This document shows, piece by piece, positions 36,801-49,272 of a stretch of DNA of 64,000 nt. Origin of the DNA: Prunella strophiata (lineage: Eukaryota > Chordata > Aves > Passeriformes > Prunellidae); assembly GCA_036583965.1 (NCBI GenBank), contig JAZBQD010000015.1, positions 87,174,809 to 87,238,808 of the forward strand, read 5' to 3'. The notes beneath the pieces were generated by a model. It saw only the letters and a list, made by a program, of their open reading frames with translations, made no database searches and was not told where the DNA came from. Position numbers and translations under genes: made by a program. Within the stretch, counting starts at the first letter, position 1, and every line of letters starts with the position of its first letter.

Positions 36801-37734
36801 AGATTAATTGCTGTATTCTTGAGACTTGGCCCTCTATTCAGAGAGATGCATATGTTCTCAGTGATGTATTTTTAAGGAATAAGCTTTCCTAGTAAAAACC
36901 CAGCTTATCCTTTTGCTCTGTTCTTTCCTCCCTGAGCTGAATTGAATCTAGACCTTCAGAGGTAAAAGTTTAAGCAAGATTCAACTAAACTTCTGTAAGT
37001 GAATGTAGCAGTAAATGGGATTATAGTTAACAGAGAACCTAAGTCTGCCTAGGTTTTTGAGGGCACTAAAATTGCCACAGAAATGGCCAGTTCCTACGAA
37101 GATATGTGAACTGCAGTGACTTTTTTAGAGTCCATAAAAATTGGAGCATCCAATACTTTCATTGGCAAGTTCAAGGCTGGATATTCTCTCTCCCTCTCTC
37201 TGTCCTTGGTTCAGGGAATGTAATAAATGGGTAATCTTATTTCTATTCAGCAGGACACTTCTTTTCAGTAGTGCCAAATGAAAAAAGACTTTACCCTGTG
37301 AAGGGTTCTAAGGTGTTTGAGAACATGATTTGCAGTTTGGAATTTCTTCTGTAATGAACTGAGTTCATGCTTGATTCCAAGGGGCATAAGTCCAAATTTG
37401 ATTCTCATTTAATATTAACAGCTAAAGTTAAGTTCCAAAACCTTAAGCATCTGTGGGATGAACTTCCTTCACAATTTTCACAGACAGTAAAGTCTTCACA
37501 GGTGCTGGGTGTCTGCTCCTGGCAGAGCTGTGTGGCACAGGCACTCTTTAGGAGAATAAATAGGGCTTTAAAGCCTATTCCTGGCAATCAGCTGCCAGCT
37601 TGGAGAGTCACCTGGCCACCCTGCATGCAGTGTTTCTAGTGGGTTATGGGACAATAAAATAAAACTTGTTATTAAAAGGCTGAAGTCATGCTCTGATCTT
37701 TTTGAGAGCCTGCCCGAATTGTCCATAATCTTCT
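36801..37734. other. Unique DNA with overlapping AATAAA signals
   Basis: Two overlapping AATAAA words at 37653-37663 are followed by CTTGTTATTAAAAGG and a T/G-rich stretch, resembling a plus-strand polyadenylation site. The upstream sequence shows no coding exon. A non-coding transcript end is possible but unsupported. Confidence 0.35.
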
Positions 37735-37985
37735 GTTTATCAACTATTGCTAAAGTTCATTTATTTATAACCATGACAAATAACCCCCATGTACATTCCT
37801 CCAGTGATTTATTGTGCAATTGTTTTGCATTCCTGAAACGTAAAACAAACCATCAAAGTAAGGCAAGATGCAAGATATTAATTTTTAAGAAACAAACGGA
37901 GGAGAATAATTCCTTGAAATGGACAATGCAAAACGTAAACCAGCTGCTCATACAGCATGATAAGATTTAAACTGAAAAGTTACAG
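37735..37985. promoter_or_regulatory. Candidate conserved non-coding element
   Basis: CATTTATTTATAACCATGAC, GATTTATTGTGCAATTGTTT, TTGCATTCCTGAAACGTAAA and AAGATATTAATTTTTAAG make a dense AT-rich, low-CpG, non-repetitive block. Inferred from texture only. Confidence 0.22.
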
Positions 37986-40900
37986 TTCTGATGAGCTCTC
38001 CATGAGAAGTGCAAGCTGTTTCATTGTAGAATAGATAATGGTTATGCCACCTCATCACAATGTACTTAGGTCTCCAATAATTCATCATCCTGCTGTAAAG
38101 ACTGGGCTGTTGCTGGGCAGCCTGGCTCTAGAGCCTGTGTCCCTCGTTGACCTGTAGTTGCAGAAAGTGACTCATGTACCCTGATCCAGTTTTCTTTAGG
38201 GAACAAGAGGGCTGGATCTGGCCTTTTGGGAGTAATATCAATGATCCTGTCTATCTAATCTCTACTTCTCTGTCCTCTGCTCCTGTAACAGTGTGTGCAC
38301 CAGGAAGCTGAGTTGCAATAAGGATACCATAGGAAATACATGGATGTTGTACTCCTACCTCCCAAGATGTCGGGAGACACGTAAGACTGGGCTTGCCCAA
38401 AGTGTGTCTACTGTGCAAGGAAGTGGTGTTTTCTTTACAGGCTCTGCTTATCTCATTTCTCACAAATAGACTCACGAGACAAGGGAAAGTCCTCAAGCTT
38501 TTATGTTTAAGGGAGTGTCTAACATTCACCCAGTAGACCATGGTCACCCAGTGCCCTGCACTGACAGATTCATCTAAGACAAGATTGGGACTTTCTTCAC
38601 AAGTACTAATTTTGAGAACCTTTGAATTAGTGTGACTCTCTCAGTCAGACCTACATTTTTTGACCTATATTCCTTATGGATCTGCATCAGATGTTGTATG
38701 GGCTGCATGGTTCCATGGTCTCCTGGGTAAGCCAGATACTTGTCACAGGGACAAGTGAGCAAGCAGGTGGCACTGATTGTACCATTGCTTTGCTCAGCTC
38801 CACCAGGCTGCAGCAGAGCACGGGCACACTGGGAAACACGCTGGGGTTGTTGGGATCTACCTGTGAGCTCCTTGGTTTGTGGCCGCTTTGCATCAGGCTC
38901 CAAATGAAATTTTTATTGTACTGTCAGGTGCCTTCTCTGGGAAGTTCACCCAGCAGCTTTACCTTTGAGTGGCCCTTTTCTGAAGTATCTCTTTCGTTTG
39001 ACTTTCAGGACCTTAGTTAGTCTTGTAACCTACTCTGTCAGGCTGGTGGAGATTGCTCAGAAGCCACAAGTGGAGGACACACCTAAGTCTCTGCTGGCAA
39101 ATACAGTCACACACCCATATGAAAATGCACATGAACAGGCACATTATGAGCACAGACAGGTATTTTCCTAGAAGTCAGGCAAAAACCCTATCGTCATTCT
39201 TTGCCCACCCTTGCTATTGCAAGCAGAGCCAGTTTCTCAGGGTTCAGGAAGCCTCAAGTGAAAGTGACCCAGAGTAAAACAAATTAAATGGCTGGCTAAC
39301 ATTAATGTAATCAAGCTTCATCTCAGCAAGAGCTGAAACAATGTACAGAGCTCTAACATTACTGGAAATCTGTGAAACGAGCATGCTGTTTCTTGGTTGT
39401 TTTGTTCTGGTTAATACCAATTGTTTAGAAAAGAAAATTCTTCTCAAAAAGGAAATCAAGAGCATTCCTCCATCCCTACCGTTGCTGCAATAACAGGAAG
39501 CAAAATTCACATATACAGAGCTTGGCAGATAAGAGCTGAATGGCAGTTTGTTTTTTATAGCTGGTGGCAAGGAATCCAAAAGAAAATCAAATCTCTTGCC
39601 CTTCTAACTCACAGTGAACTGAACTCTGAGTCTTCTGGGACTCGTGCAGACAGCAAAGTGGATCTACCTAGGGATGAGAGCTGCAGGAGACCTCTCTTTT
39701 GAACTGGCAAGACAGCTCTGAGACAAACAGCTCATGATCATGGCTGGCAGATGGTAGCAACACCCACATAGGGTGACCTAGGCACTCACAGAGGGAAGGC
39801 AAGAGTGGCTCTGAGCAGCTGCATGTGCCTCACCCAGGGACTCCTCCATCTTTTTATCTCTTGCTTTTCTGACAAATTGTCACAAAATCAGAGGAGGGGA
39901 TTTTTTATCTGACTGGTTGCAGGAAAAGTTGCAATCCTAGTAGCATGTCTGCTCGTTGCCTTGGCAGGAAGGTCAGCCAAGAAGGTCTTCTTCCCTCATG
40001 TGGCAAAAGTCAGCAGCACCTCAATCTCTGCAACTGGCATCCCACAAGTAAACAGCCACAGCTGAGAGATGAAGGTTTGTGCAGGAGCAGTGCAGGGAGT
40101 AGCTGAGGGCAGTGCTGTAGTTTGGGTTTTTGGGACAAATGCAGAAGCTGCATGGTTCTGCCAATGCTGTCAGCAGCAAAGTAATTAATAGACTTGGTCA
40201 CTTACATGTCTTTTGGGGGGTTCAGAGTATGTTGTCCCTCAGGTATGGTTTCAGGCTATCTGCAGAGAACAAAGGTGCTCTGTTCATGGTTTATATGTAT
40301 AAATTTTGGATGAGAAAAATTTAATATGTTAGAGCCACATTTCTACAGTACACCAAGTGTTTTGTTCCACAACTCTCCCTGTCAGTGCCTGCACAGTGCG
40401 TGGCCATTTTCCTTCAGGCTGCTGTGTCTTGTCACTTTCTTACATTTTCCCTCTAGTTTCTTAAGTTTGTGTACAATGTTTTGTTCCACATTCCCATTCT
40501 CAGAGCCTGGAATACTACCAGTGGATTTCATTTAATCCTTTCTTTTCACCTAGTCTGAGGGCTAATCCAGGTTTCTGACAGCACGTTATTGTCAGCTGAT
40601 GCTGGCACCACTGAAGTGTACACTTCTGAGCCAGGGCTTGCTCGCTGGCTGGTACCATTTGCTGGATGTGTATGATACCATGTCAGTAAAAGAATTGCAA
40701 GATTACATCTTTAGCAGTAAAAAGCAAAGCATTTTAAACAACTGAAATGCACTCTGACCACTGTGCCTTCTGAGGCTGTAATAGTGGAGGGATCCTTGAA
40801 CGAGGCCTCTGCAAATAGAGACCTGTAGGAACTCGGGGTTCTTGCCCCAGAGAATTTACTATTTAAAAAATAATGTACTTCTATAATGTATGTGTCTCAC

Positions 40901-41182
40901 CCAAAGGTCCAATCACACAAGATATTTTAAGGGCTGAAATTAAGCCTGATGGGGCAGCCTTATTAAATGATTAGTCTGTTGCTGCCTTTAGGCTGGGCTG
41001 CATTGCAGACATGTTTGCTGGCTTAAGTGCTTTGAACCAGTTTGCCTGTCCTGACACAGCAGAAAAAAACCTACTGTTTTTTTCAGGGGGTGGTGGAATA
41101 CTTTGAATAACATCCATTGAGCTGGGATTCCTGTCCATATGAATTGCACAGGGCAGAAAGCTCATCTGTATTTAGAATGAGC
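37986..41182. other. Non-coding unique DNA
   Basis: No gene, RNA or recognisable repeat family. Overlapping open frames at 38.57-39.02 kb on both strands have no domain. Confidence 0.6.
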
Positions 41183-41220
41183 TGTGTGTGTATATATAAA
41201 TATATATATGTATGTATACA
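41183..41220. repeat. (TG)n-(TA)n compound microsatellite
   Basis: TGTGTGTGTATATATAAATA is followed by TATATATATGTATGTATACA. Short and imperfect. Confidence 0.88.
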
Positions 41221-42040
41221 TGGACTGGCAGCTCCCTGTTACTGGCCCTGACTCTCTATTCTGTCCACTTGCCCCCTGTACTTTCCAGTTTCCTCTGCAG
41301 TGCCTTCTGTTTGATGTGTTTCCTACCTGGGAATGCACCTTTTACCTACTCTTCATTCACCACCAAGGGATAAAATGTTTTTTCTCCCTCATGGACCACA
41401 GAAACAAGCTCCATTTAAATGTAACAATGATGTCACAAGCAGCTTTGCTACTAAAGTTAGGAGTGCAGTACATCTTTGACCACTTGTGAAATGATGGCCA
41501 ATACTCTGCTTAATACCTGGGTCATCTGAATTTCTGTCAGGAGGACTGGAGCTCAGAAAGCTGTTTGTTGCTGTGGCACATGGCTGAGCAATTCTTACCA
41601 CATCTTATCAGGGAAATATCTACAGCCAGGACATTTAATTGCTGTTGCTTTCTTTTTGAGTTAACTGGAAAATATGTCATCCTTAAATAATCTCTAGGAA
41701 GTGTCTGAGTTGGCAGTATTGTTTGTGGAAGGCAGCCACTGCAAATGTTTGGCATTTCCAGTTTTCATTTGTATTGCTTGTACATGGAATGTGAGAGGTG
41801 TATGTGCAAGTTGCCACAGCAAATTGAAGCACAGTGCATATGTACCCCTAATGGCTTCTGGGAACATACTGGGTTTATATAGATTTTCACATAGCTGACT
41901 CTCTAGATATCTCCTGCAAAAACTCGAGAAAAATATGAAATGAACACAAATTCTCACCTCGGGGCTCAGCACACAATTTCAGAGCAATACCTGTCTACTA
42001 GTGAATTGTTCTTCTGGAGTAACCGGTTTTTACCCATGGA
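41221..42040. other. Non-coding unique DNA
   Basis: Nothing recognised. Confidence 0.6.
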
Positions 42041-42400
42041 ACAATAGAATGATTTGAGCTGGAAGGGACCTCACAGATTCCAACCCTCCTGCCATGGGCA
42101 GGGACACCTTCCACTAGATCAGGTTGCTCAGGGCTTTATCCAGCCTGGCCTTGAACACTTGCAGGGATGGGGCATCTGCAGCTTCTCTGGACAACCTGTT
42201 CCAGGGCATCACCATCCTCCAAGTAAAGAATTTCTTTTGAATACCTCATCTAAACTGACACACTTGTACAATGCCAGCTCTCTCAGTCTGTCTTCTTAGG
42301 AGAGATGCTCCAACCCTCTCAGCATCTTTGTGGCCCTCACATGGGCTTGCTCCAGCAGATCCAGCCCTTCTTGCTCTGGGGTCCTCAGAGCTGGGCAGAG
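42041..42400 (-). mobile_element. CR1 LINE fragment (antisense), longest avian-type copy here
   Basis: ACAATAGAATGATTTGAGC, TGGAAGGGACCTCACAG, CTGCCATGGGCAGGGACACC, TTCCACTAGATCAGGTTGCTC, CTTGAACACTTGCAGGGATG, AGTAAAGAATTTC and later CTCTCAGTCTGTCTTCTTAG follow the avian CR1 3' region in antisense. Sequence between the TAAAGAATTTC block and CCAGCTCTCTCAG is shorter than in full copies, so an internal deletion is likely. The plus-strand frame at 42054-42299 is antisense CR1, not a gene. Confidence 0.93.
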
Positions 42401-45400
42401 TAACAAGGTACATGCTCCTTGCTGTGTGGCAGGTGAGCTTCAAATGACACCTTCACTGGGACAAGTGCAACTGACTTTTACAGGTCTGGGAGGCTAAAAC
42501 CTGCCTGGAACTGAGTCAGTGCTTCTGTGGTGATGCATAACGTGGGCAAGACCCAGCACCTCTTACCACCACTGCTGAGAAACCTCAGCCAAAAAATTCA
42601 GGTGTTGACAAGGCTGGAGAACGCTTGCTGCAAGTATCGAGTAGTCCCATGAAAAAAAATTCTCAATTAACAAATCATTGGAAGCTTTCATAGTGCCCAG
42701 TTTAATAGAGTTTAAGGATGAGAGAGGATTAAGTGAAAAACAGGAAGCATCCTGCAGGAATTTCCCCCAGAGCAATGTGGGCGAGGGAATGAAGCGAGAG
42801 AGGGAGCCCAGATGTGTTTGCAGTTGAGGAATGTGTGCCTCTCAGGGGTGGTGCATGCTCCCCATCCCTCTCCCACTCCTGCAACTCACACCAGCACTGC
42901 TGGGAGAACCCAGGGCACACTGAGGAGCAGGTGGGCAGATTGCCTTGGATTCATGAGTCACTGAGATGCATTTTCTCTTATGTCATTCTTTTCCCCTCTC
43001 CACCCCCTGCAAAAAAACCTCTCCTCTGCAGCTCTGAAAGAAAGGCCCTGACTTCTGGGTAGCCTCTGCAAGAGGTAGGATTTTCAGGGCAATGCTCACA
43101 AACAACAGAACTGAGAAAGAAATGTCTTTTGTAAAATAAAACATTTTACTGACCTACTTGAAATCATCTTGGTGACAGCACAGCTACCCAGGAAAAAAAA
43201 AAAAGAAAAGGAAGTTGTGTCTTTCTGCATGAACAAAATTAGCATTTTTATTTGAAGCATAAAACATTGATGAGAAACAACATCTGTACATATAAAAGGT
43301 AGTTAACCAGGGAAAACAAGTGTATTGTTTAAACAGGGATGCTTGACAGAGAATAAGTTATCAAAGCACAATGATGCTTGAAAAATGCCAGGAGAATGAA
43401 AATAGTTTTCTTCAACAGAAGTGGAATTATGATTCTCCTGAGCCACAGAATGTAATAACACAAAGTAAATAATTCCCTCCCTTTTCATACAAGCTCTTTT
43501 CACTGCCAAAAAGAGACAGCTGTGCCATGGACAGGGGAAAATCATTATTCTGTGAAACTCTGAATAGTACTTTGTCTCTAAATATCAACTTGAAATTGCT
43601 GTATCAAAGAAGAGTCAACTAACATCTTTCTAATTAATGACCATTAATCTTGTGACCCTACTGTAGTCCCAAAACAAACAAACAAGTGCTTTTTTTTTTT
43701 AATTCCCAAAGTGAGAGTGTTGTTACAAAAGTGGTGTGGCAGCTACACACACAGTTCCAAAAATACAGGAATGAGCAGGATTGCCCTGTGAGCTTGGGAC
43801 TGTAACTGGCATATCAATAGGAAAAGGAAAGGGGAAGTGTTTGAATTCTCTTCCCAGCCCCTAAAATACTGGAAAACAATGTTAATTCTCTATTATGCTA
43901 ATGTGTAAGGGGCATGGAAAAGGCTCAGTTTAAGAACAGCAGCATAGACAAATGGGTCAGACCTTGATAAAGTGCCTGTGTTTGCCAAAAAGTAGTGCAG
44001 TCCAGTTTCTTGTCTGTTCCCTGAGTATTTGTAGTTCCTGTTACTGTTTTAAACTGAGTGATTTTGTGGGGTTTTTTTAGTGTTTATCTTTGAAATGCCC
44101 CTTAAGACAGATGTGTTAGCCTCTACTAGTCAACAGGGAAAATGCAGACAAAAGGAGTCCTCTAAGGTGAAGGAGAGAAGTTGTGGTGGAGTAGAAAACT
44201 GAACCTGTACCTATCATGTTGCCAGCCACTGTCTCACCTGATTAATTTCCTCTCTCCTTTCTCCATTTCTTGCTTTGTGGCAGCTTTTCTTTCCATGTAG
44301 AGGTGGGAGCTGGGAGCTAGCAGCACTTCTGGGTTCAGCAAGCCTTGAGGAGAAAGCAATGGTCTTAACTCTGTGAAATGGGTCTGGGTACACTCAATAT
44401 CCAGGATGTGCCCAGTTCCTTCACATATATACCTCTGATACAGCCTGGGATGCATCCCACAACAAAATAACATGGGAATGTCAGCAAAGGATGGGGTAAT
44501 TACTCAAACTCTCCCCTTACCCTCCCCCCTCTTCAAAAATATTATACTCTCACACATTTTAATAGACATAAGTTAATCTTCCCCCATCTAGAAAAATTGT
44601 TTTGTTGATTGAAATGACAGAAAGGAGCAAAACATTTGGTGCAAAATGGAAAAAATTGAGGTACTGTAGTAGAGAAGCAAAATATCTCTGCACTGACATA
44701 ATCCACTGTTGTGAACTGCAGCATCCATGTTTCACACTCACAGTCTTTCTTATGCTTCTTGTGAGGTATCACAGCACACAGCCTCAGTTAAGGTGACTTT
44801 AGTAGGGACTTAGAATCATAGATCATACTACTTTATTATTTTCATTATGAAGATTTTTTTTTTTGGTGAGAAAATAAAGGAAAGTTGCCACAGCTTTTTA
44901 AATAATTTTCAAGTGTACAGATTTTCAGTGAAAAAAAAAAATTGCTATGAGTGACTTTCATGAGAAAAAAATTCCTATATTTTGTAACCAAAACTTCCTC
45001 CTCCACCCCCATCAGATAATGTTTGTGGTCACTTTTAGCTGAAGGGAACTTCCCATTCCCAATATCCCCAGCTCAAAGGCAAGTTGATATCAATGTGAGG
45101 TTTTGTTTATTCAGAGATGTCAGGATCAGGCTATAAGTCTGTAGAAACAAGAGACCCTACTACTTTTTTACTTGTAGATCTGCAACTGATGGGTGTTCAG
45201 CCTCCAGGAGTTTAGATGACTGAGATAAGGTTTCAGATAAACATCCAAATGTTTAGATTTTTATCTAACCCAAAGCCCTGAACCTTTAAAGGATTACCCA
45301 CCTCCAGGGATAATCCTGCAGTGATTTCAACACCTGTACTGAGTCAAAGTGAGTTCAGAGTGTCCTGGCCACAAGAAATGGTTCAAGCCCCCATCCTACC

Positions 45401-46149
45401 ATTTGTTTTGGATAGCTAAAACAGTCTGTTTCAGATCTGAGCACAGTTGTTGGGCACTCTGATTTTAAATGACTGGATACCTCCAAATAGTCAATCAATA
45501 GGATCACTTATTGCCAAAGAAAAACAACCTATGACACTCTGCTTCTGTGGCCTGCAGAGCAGATATGCCCTGAATATTTTTACATTTCATCAGAAGCCTA
45601 CATACCTCACAGCTTAACAGATATTTTAATGAGCTGCTTTTCTGTCAGCATTCTGCTTCGGAGGAGGGCTTTGCTGCCCTCTCTTGCAGTTATGGTGGAA
45701 ATGTGCTCGTGTTGGCACACAGCAAAGCTCCACTGCAGGTCAGTGTGATTGGTCCTGCAGATACAGAGATATGCCTGGGCAGGGATGCAGAGATAGACCT
45801 GTTCCCAGATAAAGAACAAGATATCTCACGAGTGGCCATTTCCCACTGCTACCACAAGTGTGTTAGGCTTACTCAGAGGGAGCCTTTTTGATCCAGTTCC
45901 AGCATTCACACAGAGCAGAGCCCACAGCAGCACAGGCTGTGCACTCCTCTCCTTCCCAGGCATCAGCTTGTCCAGGTGTCCTGAGGAGCAACTGGACTTT
46001 GTGCTTCATTCAGGCTTCTCCTAAATGACACATAACTCTTATCAGAGAGTTACTAGAACTCTTTGTGAATCGGACAAATTATTCTGGGTTTGGTTTCAGT
46101 TTCAGATGCTTCACAAAGCACCAGGATCTGGGAGGAAACAAAAATAATT
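42401..46149. other. Non-coding unique DNA
   Basis: Short homopolymers only (about 43192-43203 A, 43690-43700 T, 44932-44941 A). No gene or repeat family recognised. Confidence 0.6.
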
Positions 46150-46255
46150 ATGTATAACACTTTACATGTATCTGTGTATACCATGGATGTCACAAATTGC
46201 TTCACCATGGATCTAAAAGTGCTTTGCAAGCACTGAGAATACCACAAAGATCTCC
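46150..46255. mobile_element. Possible ancient amniote interspersed repeat
   Basis: GTATAACACTTTACATGTAT and later GGATCTAAAAGTGCTTTGC, AAGCACTGAGAATACCAC resemble a widespread old reptile/bird repeat with the phrase GGATCTCAAAGCGCTTTACA. I cannot name the family with confidence. Confidence 0.3.
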
Positions 46256-47539
46256 TTACCAAAACGCAAATTTTAAAAAATTAAAGAAAAAATCAATGGG
46301 TGCTATTGTGACAACAAAATTACAGACAGAACACGATCTTCTCTGAGGCTTTTGGGCAAATGCTTTAGCCTTATTCAGGCTGAGTCCCCTGTTTACCTGA
46401 AGGGAAGACAGAGGTTTTTTAATAGGATTGCTCAGTACACTGAACTGTTTGGTTTGGGTTTTTCTTTTTTTCTTAATCTAAGCAAGAAAAAGAGGGCCAC
46501 TCTTCTTCCTTTAAGAAGTTTGTGTGCTGTAAATTAGCATATCTCTGAAAGCAACCACTGACTTTGATCACTCTCCTGAAGTACAACGGTATTTAAGGAA
46601 AAGCTGATCTTATTTTAATCACTGGTTCTTCAGCTCACCTCTGTAATTAGAAGGAAAGCTTGCCTCAACAGTGCTCAGGTGGAATGCACAGGAAACATAT
46701 GATTAAATGGTGATTCTAAGTTTAGCATTTCACTTCCACAAAGCAAAACTAATATCAGGTATAAATGTTTTCTGTAAAGTCAGGGGACATTCGAAAGATG
46801 AATTAACAATGTCCTATGCAATATGCAAAGACAAAGGACAAAAGAAAAGCCTGTTGAGATCTTGTGGTTGCATTCAACAGGGCTAGACTTTCAACCCTCC
46901 ATTCTCACACTGGGTCTTCTCTACTGACAATCATGATGAAGTGAGTTTCAGAGCAGTTTATCAATAATAAAAACAAGAATGGATTTGGTTTGCTTTCCTC
47001 TGCCACACCTACCTGGATCAGCCTGAAAGTAGAAGCTTCTCTCTGTCCTGTTGTGCATCCTACTATGTGGTAACTTCAGACAAATGTTTTTAACAGAGTT
47101 CTGGCGATTATGGTCTCCTTAATGTGTTGTAAATCCCTGGAAGTGGAGGAGGATGTTTTCCTGGAGAGAACAAACTTGTTTTTCCTTTTAAATAAAACCA
47201 TTCTTTTGTAACTATGTAGATCTGGCCACTGGCAAGCAGACCTCTGCAAATGTATGTGTTAGAACGTAGGAAAAATTGAGATACCTTGCACCAAAAGGCT
47301 AACATCTAATTTATGCAAAGATAATGGTCTGGGGGTGCCACATTATTTTTGGCATCACATAATGCCTACTGTTTGCATCTCTGGTTCATTGCTTATTTCC
47401 ACCGTTCCAAGAAAACTTCCTTCTGGTAGGAATTTATCAAATTTAAGGGCAGAAGTTGCTTCATGAACAGGAACGCTGCTTTCATTATATTGCATTCCAA
47501 ATATTCCAAAATTGCCAATATATGCCAAAAAAAAAAAAA
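46256..47539. other. Non-coding unique DNA
   Basis: Nothing recognised. An A run of 13 lies at 47527-47539. The minus-strand 100-codon frame at 47355-47657 is low in complexity and shows no domain. Confidence 0.55.
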
Positions 47540-47562
47540 GCCAAAAAATTCCAATTTTTGGC
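47540..47562. repeat. Short inverted repeat
   Basis: GCCAAAAAATT / AATTTTTGGC with a 2-base spacer and one bulged A. Immediately upstream are A-rich words repeating CCAAA and GCCAA. Probably low-complexity sequence and not a functional hairpin. Confidence 0.5.
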
Positions 47563-49194
47563 AACCAAAATGAAACTAAGAGTTCCCAGCAGTTTTTTTC
47601 AGTTTCTTCAGCTAATGCATTCCATATCTCTGTGACATTCTCACCAGCCTTTCCCACCCTACAATTTCATGTCAAGTGAAGCAAAATCCAGTGTGTGCCA
47701 TTTGAAGCATGCAAATGTCCAGAGAACTTGATATTCAGCCATTCACAGCTCTCCTTTCTGAAACTGAGTGGAGTCTTGCCTCATGCTTATTTCTGTTTGC
47801 AATTGTAGCTCAAAGGATCATGAGAAAAAAGGGAACTGTCTTCAAGTGGACTTTAGAGGCTACGCTATAAATTAGAGCACACATGGAGCCAATAAAGGCT
47901 TTCTTGAATCTGACAGATATTTAAGTCTGCAACATCTTCTTCTACTACTGAAAGGAATAAAATGTGCAGTCTCAGAAAATTATGGTTGGACCATGATAGT
48001 GGTCTCCAATGGCAAAGCATTGGTAGGAAATTTATTTACTAGTTTTTTTCCCTCCTCTTTTCAAATCCAGTTTGAAGTAGAAAGTGTTATTTACAGTAAA
48101 TTCACTGAACAATTATTTATTTGATATGCCACTTTATATCTGAAGGGAAATCCAGAAAAAAATTAAAAGTTTCTTTAACTCAGAAGTTCTGGGCTAGATG
48201 CAGAAGCTACCTGACCTGAGGGAAGAGCTTGAATACATAGGAGACAGACCAGATATCTGGGTTTAAAATTTAATGTAAATTGATGTTTTGTTTTACAGAA
48301 TAGTTTCTTCTTTTTAGATTTGTGATTTCTAATTTTGATGTTGGTGTGACAATTTATTTTGAAGACAAGAATCTTTACAAAATTCCCCTCAATCCATTTA
48401 TTTTCACTTGCAGAAGAGTTAACTGTGGGTCAGAATGCCTCTGCAGTGCCTGACTCCAGGACAAAGGCAGTCAGCCTGAGATTACAGTATGGAAAAGTGA
48501 GGAAGAAAGAAACTGATGAGTCCAGAGCAGGAGGAGGAACAGCTTCCCTCCTTACCAACTCTCTGACTCTTCATTTCACTGTGCTGTAAATCTCATGAAA
48601 TCATGAAATTACATCAGCCAGGTGCCTCAGTGAAAGGACTGGAGATACTGGGCCTGGTCTGCAAGGTAAGGTAGCAGGAATTTACCTGAAAATGCCATGA
48701 AACAACACAGCAAACATACATATTTTAGACCTTACAAACCAAGCCTTCAGGCTACATGGTGAACAGGTTTGGAGGATAAAGTTGACTATTGTTGTCACAT
48801 GGGTATTTATTACCCAGTGAAACTTCTATAGCTGTTCATTGCATAAGAATAGTTATTTTAAACCTGTCAGTTGGCAGGGACCAGGCACCCCAAAGATTGC
48901 ATTGCTGCAGCATGTTCTTTATCTGACATTTAATTGAGGGGATTTTTTAGTAAATGTGATTTTTCTTTTTGTTACACTCTGGCTGTTTATATGTTTATAT
49001 GTTACTGCCTGTTGCTCAGACAAGGACAGACATAGTAATGTAAATACTTCTATTCACCCATAATTGATAAATTATACTCATTTTTGCACACTAGTCAGGA
49101 AAATCTAAGCTTCCCAGTGCAAAGTATTGAGAAAGTTGCTTTGATACCTGCAGTTCCTTGGCAGATATCATTGAAACTCTTGATATATAGAGCA
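47563..49194. other. Non-coding unique DNA
   Basis: AT-rich. A tandem TGTTTATA pair lies near 48985-49003. Nothing else recognised. Confidence 0.55.
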
Positions 49195-49272
49195 TCACAT
49201 TTTGCAGATGAGTAACAGGAGTCTCAGAAAGGGCAATCTTGCTTTTTCATTTGCCAAGGTTGAACAGCCAAA
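49195..49272 (-). mobile_element. MIR-like SINE fragment
   Basis: CACATTTTGCAGATGAGTAA, CAGGAGTCTCAGAAAGGG, then ATTTGCCAAGGTTGAACAGCC parallels, in order and spacing, the antisense MIR phrase (TTTTACAGATGAGGAAACTG, AGGCTCAGAGAGG, TTGCCCAAGGTCACACAGC). Diverged, but colinear over about 75 bp, which makes it the best MIR-like candidate here. Confidence 0.5.

Noticed and set aside
47355..47657. Minus-strand 100-codon frame rich in Phe, Leu and Ile
   Set aside because: It crosses an A-run and AT low-complexity sequence, and no domain is present.
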